Assembly (NCBI GenBank): GCA_026874595.1
Contig: CM049313.1
Span: forward strand, 42,064,659-42,128,658
Length of the DNA: 64,000 nt
Direction of reading: 5' to 3'
DNA from: Sipunculus nudus
Taxonomy: Eukaryota > Annelida > Sipuncula > Golfingiida > Sipunculidae
Each line of letters begins with the position of its first letter. The stretch's first letter is position 1. This document shows positions 59,566 to 64,000 of the stretch, piece by piece. A program made the translations under genes and the position numbers. The notes below the pieces were generated by a model. It was not told the origin of the DNA. It worked only from the letters and a program-made list of their open reading frames with translations, and did not search any database.

Positions 59566-62500
59566 CTGAAACAATAGGATATGATATAATGATTGTTCCC
59601 TTTAGACAAGGTAAAATAAAAAGAAAAAATAAAAATATCACCTGTGGCTATCACAGTTACTTGTATCCTGACTAGAAGAACATCAGCCGTAATCAGCGGT
59701 AGAAAAAAAGTAAATTATGCATATTGTGCATATCTGACTGTCACATTAAGAGGTAGGAGACGTGCTTTGTTTGTGACTCGCCTGAACATATTAGAGCCAT
59801 TCTAACTAAGAATAAATTTTGCTAAGGTATGGAGATAACGATTATCTTTTACAAATGGAATCATCCACCCAACTAACAAAACAAAGTGTCCATAGTTTCT
59901 TTTACAGAGCCATGGTTCCGGCTAGAAATAGTTATAACCTTCAACCAATCTTCATTACTTGGGTTCTATCTTGTATAACATTAACCTGATGTGCTCAATG
60001 GCGATAAAGAGTGCTATAAAGACCTGTACGGGGACTAGTCTTTGCGACTTGGGGTCACCGGCAAGGGGAACGATCGTAGCCAATATCTCAGCATTTTTTT
60101 TAAAAGGTAGATTAATGGACATTTTTATAAATTCATATAAATACTCTAATATATGAAAAAAGTTATTAGCAGATGTGTGTATGGAATTAGGGCCGTTATA
60201 TAAAGGATATCCAGAGATTTTTACTAAAATCAGAATCATTTATGTCACATATGCATACTGAAAAAAAGTAGCCGCAAGTGACGATTACCTACATTTTGAG
60301 TGCTGAGCTCGCTGTGTCTTTATTTAAAAGTTATGTAATATTTACATTTATGAAATAATTAATAATGTGAATTATAGAGACACTCTGCTGGTGATGGACA
60401 ATAATATACAATTCGCCGAAGAAAACGTGGGAACATTTATGGTGTTTGTATAAATATTCATATACGTGTATTATATTTTTATATTCATGTGATTTTTTTA
60501 AATGATGTGTTTATTTACACTAGAATCTCCAAATTACGGGCACTGACTCGACCGGACTTTTACCTACTATAACGAGGTGCACTTGGAAGGAAGGTGATAG
60601 ATTTCGGGACCTTCTTTCAAAGGCTGCCCGTAAGTGGCCGTAAATAAGAGGTGCCCTTAGAACAGGAGTGCCCTAAGTACAAAGGTGCCCGAAGTACATG
60701 GGTGCCCGTGCGGAGAAGATCGATTATGCTTTGTCGAGAGTGAATTTAGAAAATATCTTAGCAAAGATAAGATATTACCTGATGGAGTATATGTGTGGTG
60801 GATAAAGCAAACATCTGATCAAAGATAAGATATTAACTGATTGACTCTATGTGTGGTGAATTAATTAAACATCTGATTAATGGTAAGTTATTAACTGATG
60901 GAGTATATGTATGGTGGATATAGCCAACATCTGATCAAAGGTAAGATATTAACTGATTGAGTCTATGTGTTGTGAATTAATTAAACATCTGATTAAAGGT
61001 AAGTTATTACCTGGAGTATATGTGTGGTGGATTAGGTAAACATCTGTTCAAAGGTAAGAAATTACCTCATGGATTAAATGTGTGGTGAATTAAGTAAAAC
61101 ATCTGATTACAGTTAAGATATTACCTGATGGTGTATATGTGTGGTGAATAAAGCAAACATCTGCTCAAAGGTTAGATAATACCTGTTGGAGTTTATCTAT
61201 GGTGAATTTAGCAAACATCTTATCAAAATTAAGATATTATCTGATGGAGTATATGTATGGTGAATTAAGCAAACATCTGATCAAAGGTTAGATAATACCT
61301 ATTGGAGTATATCTATGGTGAATTTAGCAAACATCTGATCAAAGTTAAGATATTATCTGATGGAGTATATATATGGTGAATTAAGCAAACATCTGATAAT
61401 ACCTGTTGGAGTATATGTGTGGTTGATTAAGCAAATATGTTTTCAAAGGTTAGATACTACTTGACAGGGTATAGGTTTTGTGAATTAAGCACACACCTTA
61501 TGAAAGGTAAGATATTACCTGGTGGAGTATATGTGGATGGATTAAGCGGAAATCTTAGTAAAGGTCAGATCTTACCTTTTGGAGTATATGTGTAGTAAAT
61601 TTAGGAATTATCTTCTATAAAAAATAGGAATTACCTGATGGAGTATAGGTATGGTGGATTCAGCAAAAATCTTATCAAAGGTAAGATATTACCTGTGGAG
61701 AATATGTGTGTAGAATTAAGCAAAAATCTGATCAAAAGTTAGATTTTACCTGATGTTGTTTAGGTTTGATAAATTAAGTAAACATCTTATCAAAGATAAG
61801 GTATTACCTGGAGGAGTATATGTGTGGTGGATTAAGCAAACATCTCAGTAAAGGTCAGATTTTACCTGATTGACTACATGTGTGGTGAATTAAGCAAACA
61901 TCTCAGTAAAGGTCCGTCAGATTTTACCTGTTGGAGTATAAGTGTAATGAATTTAGCAAACACCTTCTATAAAGGTGAGATATCACCTGATGGAGTATAT
62001 GCGTGGTGCGTTCTCTGATCATGATTCCGGTTATTTTATTACGCCTTGTCCATTGCCTATAGGAATCCTAATAACTTTGAAACAGTTCCTGTAGGAACGC
62101 TCATGCACCTGTTCTTAAATTTATATCATGTAGTCAAGGTTCCCATATTCGAATTTCGAATTCGAAATAAGATTCCTTCAGAAAGGGTTACATGATAAAC
62201 CTAAACATAAAAATATATATTATACTGCCATAAAATGAGAATTTTATAATTCGTATTATATTTCTAGCTTACTGAGTCCAAATCTTTTACCTAAAGACCT
62301 CACGTAAATCCTCGGGGCAGGGCGTATCAGCTGACCGGTCACGTGATCATACGGAACGTAGGTGTGCACATCTGAACCTGGAATAAAAGCAGTTTAAAAA
62401 GTTAATAGAAAGTGGGCCACGGTTAACTAGTCTGTCAGGTTTGGAAATAATTTCAGATGACAATTATACGGAAATTTATTAATGTAAAGATTAATATACT

Positions 62501-63489
62501 GTTTTTTTTGTCTTTTGGAAGAAGATTGATAAAATAAAACTATTACCCTTCATAAATTATAGTTTATTTGTGTAAAAATGAAATCTAGGCTTGGTTGGGT
62601 GGTAACTTTTTATTTTAAGATAGATGTGTATTGCTTCTACGGGTATTTTATGGCCAAAGTAAGACACATAGACATAGGATTTTTGTATTGTTTTATATTT
62701 TATTGCCGAATAAATCTTCGGGGGAAGAGACAAATGAACTGTTTAGACTTTACCATTTTTTCTTCATACGAAAGCTCTTTGATATTTCTTAGACCTGGTA
62801 CTAAGTTAAAGAGTCTTAGATATGCCATTGATATACGTAGTCAAGTTGGTATACGGCAAAAAGGAGACTGGAAACATGTTTTCTTATGATATAGTGGTAT
62901 GTGCCCTCTGAGCATTATGCTAAACGTTAAGAATTGCTACTACTTGTACAGGGACAATTAATACGCTGCATTTCTTCTGGACCTCCTCTCATTTAACCAC
63001 TGCTTGTTTTAACAAGATTAAATGGGTTTCAACTTACTGTGCCAAGAAAGTTAAAACCAATCAGGGTAGGGTAGATGCACAACGCGATGCCCAGCTCTCA
63101 CTAGCCTGATCTTTCTTGGCCTTGTACATCAGCCTGGTGGCAAAACCCAGCAATACCTGCTTTAGAAAGCTATGCTTAAGTAGCAGTTACAGAAAGAACG
63201 CAGCATATAGCCAAGGATGGGGAGAGTTAGAACAGTAATTACCTGAGAAAAGGTATACAGCGGTATCACCGGCGTAGGGCGAGGGCACCGGAGTAACACG
63301 GGACACTGCGGCATCCACCGGAAGTGACGTATCAAAGTCGAGCATGTCTCTCAGGTGGCTGAATCCAGTTGGTGGCGCAGCCAGGTCATAGTTACTGTAC
63401 TCAAGTACATACTGTCCACATATTACATAGAGGGTCATGACTTGTTCTATTGGGAACATGGCATCCACCTTCGGACAGACTGGTCGAGC
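59246..63489 (-). CDS. Hemopexin-like propeller protein, gene 2 (3' part, partial)
   Basis: Tandem paralogue of gene 1. Exons 63489-63243, 62377-62273 and 59565-59246 join in phase (1 and 1) and cover all four blades: VCPKVDAMF, LPVDAAVSR, GVDAVIDRPSS and VVDAAAEFPG each open a blade. The Cys before blade 1 and the CYYATHTC pair in blade 4 are kept. The upstream exons with signal peptide and PAN-like module would lie beyond 64000. Same strand and same splice phases as gene 1 point to gene duplication rather than retroposition. Confidence 0.85.
59566..62272 (-). other. Gene 2 intron before last exon
   Basis: 2.7 kb (561 bp in gene 1). About 1.3 kb of it is a tandem array. The rest, 59566-60730, is AT-rich; at 60530-60720 several 'ggtgccc' words recur. 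No further exon seen. Confidence 0.75.
60735..62005 (-). repeat. ~58 bp tandem array, ~21 copies
   Basis: Unit gataagatattacctgatgg + agtatatgtgtggtgaatta + agcaaacatctgatcaaag, with many indels, some units shortened. Confidence 0.93.
62273..62377 (-). CDS. Gene 2 exon 4 equivalent: end of blade 2
   Basis: Acceptor TTTTATTCCAG, donor A|GTAAGC, 105 bases, phase 1-1. Encodes SDVHTYVPYDHVTGQLIRPA then SLGKRFGL. Confidence 0.85.
62378..63242 (-). other. Gene 2 intron 3
   Basis: 865 bp, GT-AG (donor CAG|GTAATT). Contains a 103-codon plus-strand ORF (62578-62889) that I regard as chance. No repeats recognised. Confidence 0.75.
63243..63489 (-). CDS. Gene 2 exon 3 equivalent: blade 1 and first half of blade 2
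   Basis: Acceptor TCTCTTATGTTAG, 247 bases exactly as in gene 1. Reads ARPVCPKVDAMFPIE ... DFDTSLPVDAAVSR ... DTAVYLFSG. Confidence 0.9.
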
Positions 63490-63499
63490 CTAACATAAG

Positions 63500-63630
63500 A
63501 GATAATAATAATATTAATAATAATAATAATAATAATAATAAACTTATACTATTCCTACTGCAACAAATGCTACTGCTTCTACTGCCACTACTTCTACTAC
63601 TACAACAGCATCTACTACTTCTTTTGAAAT
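63500..63630. repeat. (AAT)n then degenerate (CTA)n microsatellite
   Basis: ATA/AAT units to 63540, then imperfect CTACTG/CTTCTA units. ORFs on both strands here are poly-Asn, poly-Leu or poly-Ser artefacts. 63631-64000 shows nothing recognised; it is gene 2 intron sequence. Confidence 0.9.
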
Positions 63631-64000
63631 TGGAGCAATTGTTTTGTTTCATCTTGGCAAGCTGGCAAAATTTCACACACTGTATCCCGACTGAAAAACA
63701 AAAATATTTAATAAAAGAATCGCCCGCTCACACAAAAATTTTGTTCGCTGAGTAATAGACCAATAAACAAAAAAAATATTTTATTTGGCCTTGCTATAGA
63801 TATTTTAAATAAAGACACTCAAGAAACCTTTAGGATATTACTAAATAATAGAAAACGTGGATACATGTGGTGTGTTTTGTCTGGCATTTCTGCTCCAAAT
63901 TCAGTCCGTATATGATAGATAACGGTTGGAGTAATAAGAAGATGGAATACTATGGCAACTATGGAAACAAATTTTAAATTCAATCTGTGACAAAAAAATG

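Noticed and set aside
62578-62889. 103-codon plus ORF
   Set aside because: Lies inside intron 3 of gene 2 on the other strand, with no motif or splice support.
63401-63755. Poly-Asn, poly-Leu and poly-Ser ORFs on both strands
   Set aside because: Caused by AAT/CTA microsatellites beside the gene 2 exon.

Overview
This is a 64 kb piece of an intron-rich, AT-rich animal genome. The split genes with GT-AG introns, the KXD1 orthologue and the kinds of dispersed repeat (NNNN-microsatellite-bearing elements with GGAC/GTCC tracts, tRNA-like SINEs, many minisatellites) suggest a marine invertebrate, most likely a bivalve mollusc. The species cannot be named from sequence alone. Nothing prokaryotic, viral or CRISPR-like is present. 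Most of the window is non-coding and repetitive. The ORFs longer than 60 codons are mostly chance; the real coding content is short exons that had to be joined by splice phase.

Region by region: 1-1330 is a tandem array of about 288 bp units rich in AGGTCA half-sites. 1927-5945 carries several dispersed repeats, two of which recur in inverted orientation inside a KXD1 intron about 18-25 kb away. 6234-8772 (+) holds the last four exons of a gene with one immunoglobulin domain and a short cysteine-rich tail. 9000-19000 has no gene I can support. 19349-19779 has two tRNA-like SINE copies. 19934-31681 (-) is the KXD1 gene (BORC subunit): three coding exons and large repeat-filled introns. 33196-33432 is a 34 bp minisatellite. 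36296-37640 is a decayed non-LTR retrotransposon whose reverse-transcriptase motif A has itself become a roughly 40 bp minisatellite. 38755-41490 is a roughly 155 bp satellite with a four-monomer higher-order unit.

The right third, 43201-64000, is the most interesting coding region. It holds two tandem minus-strand paralogues. The complete one (43201-52822) encodes a predicted secreted protein of about 333 residues: signal peptide, a PAN/apple-like cysteine-rich segment, then a four-bladed hemopexin-like propeller. The second (59246-63489) shows the last three exons, the same splice phases, and continues off the right edge. Their introns have diverged by unrelated tandem-repeat expansions: a 5.2 kb 28 bp minisatellite plus a 25 bp minisatellite in gene 1, and a roughly 58 bp array in gene 2. 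A roughly 660 bp fold-back palindrome lies between them.

All functional statements rest on reading translations by eye; no database search was run.
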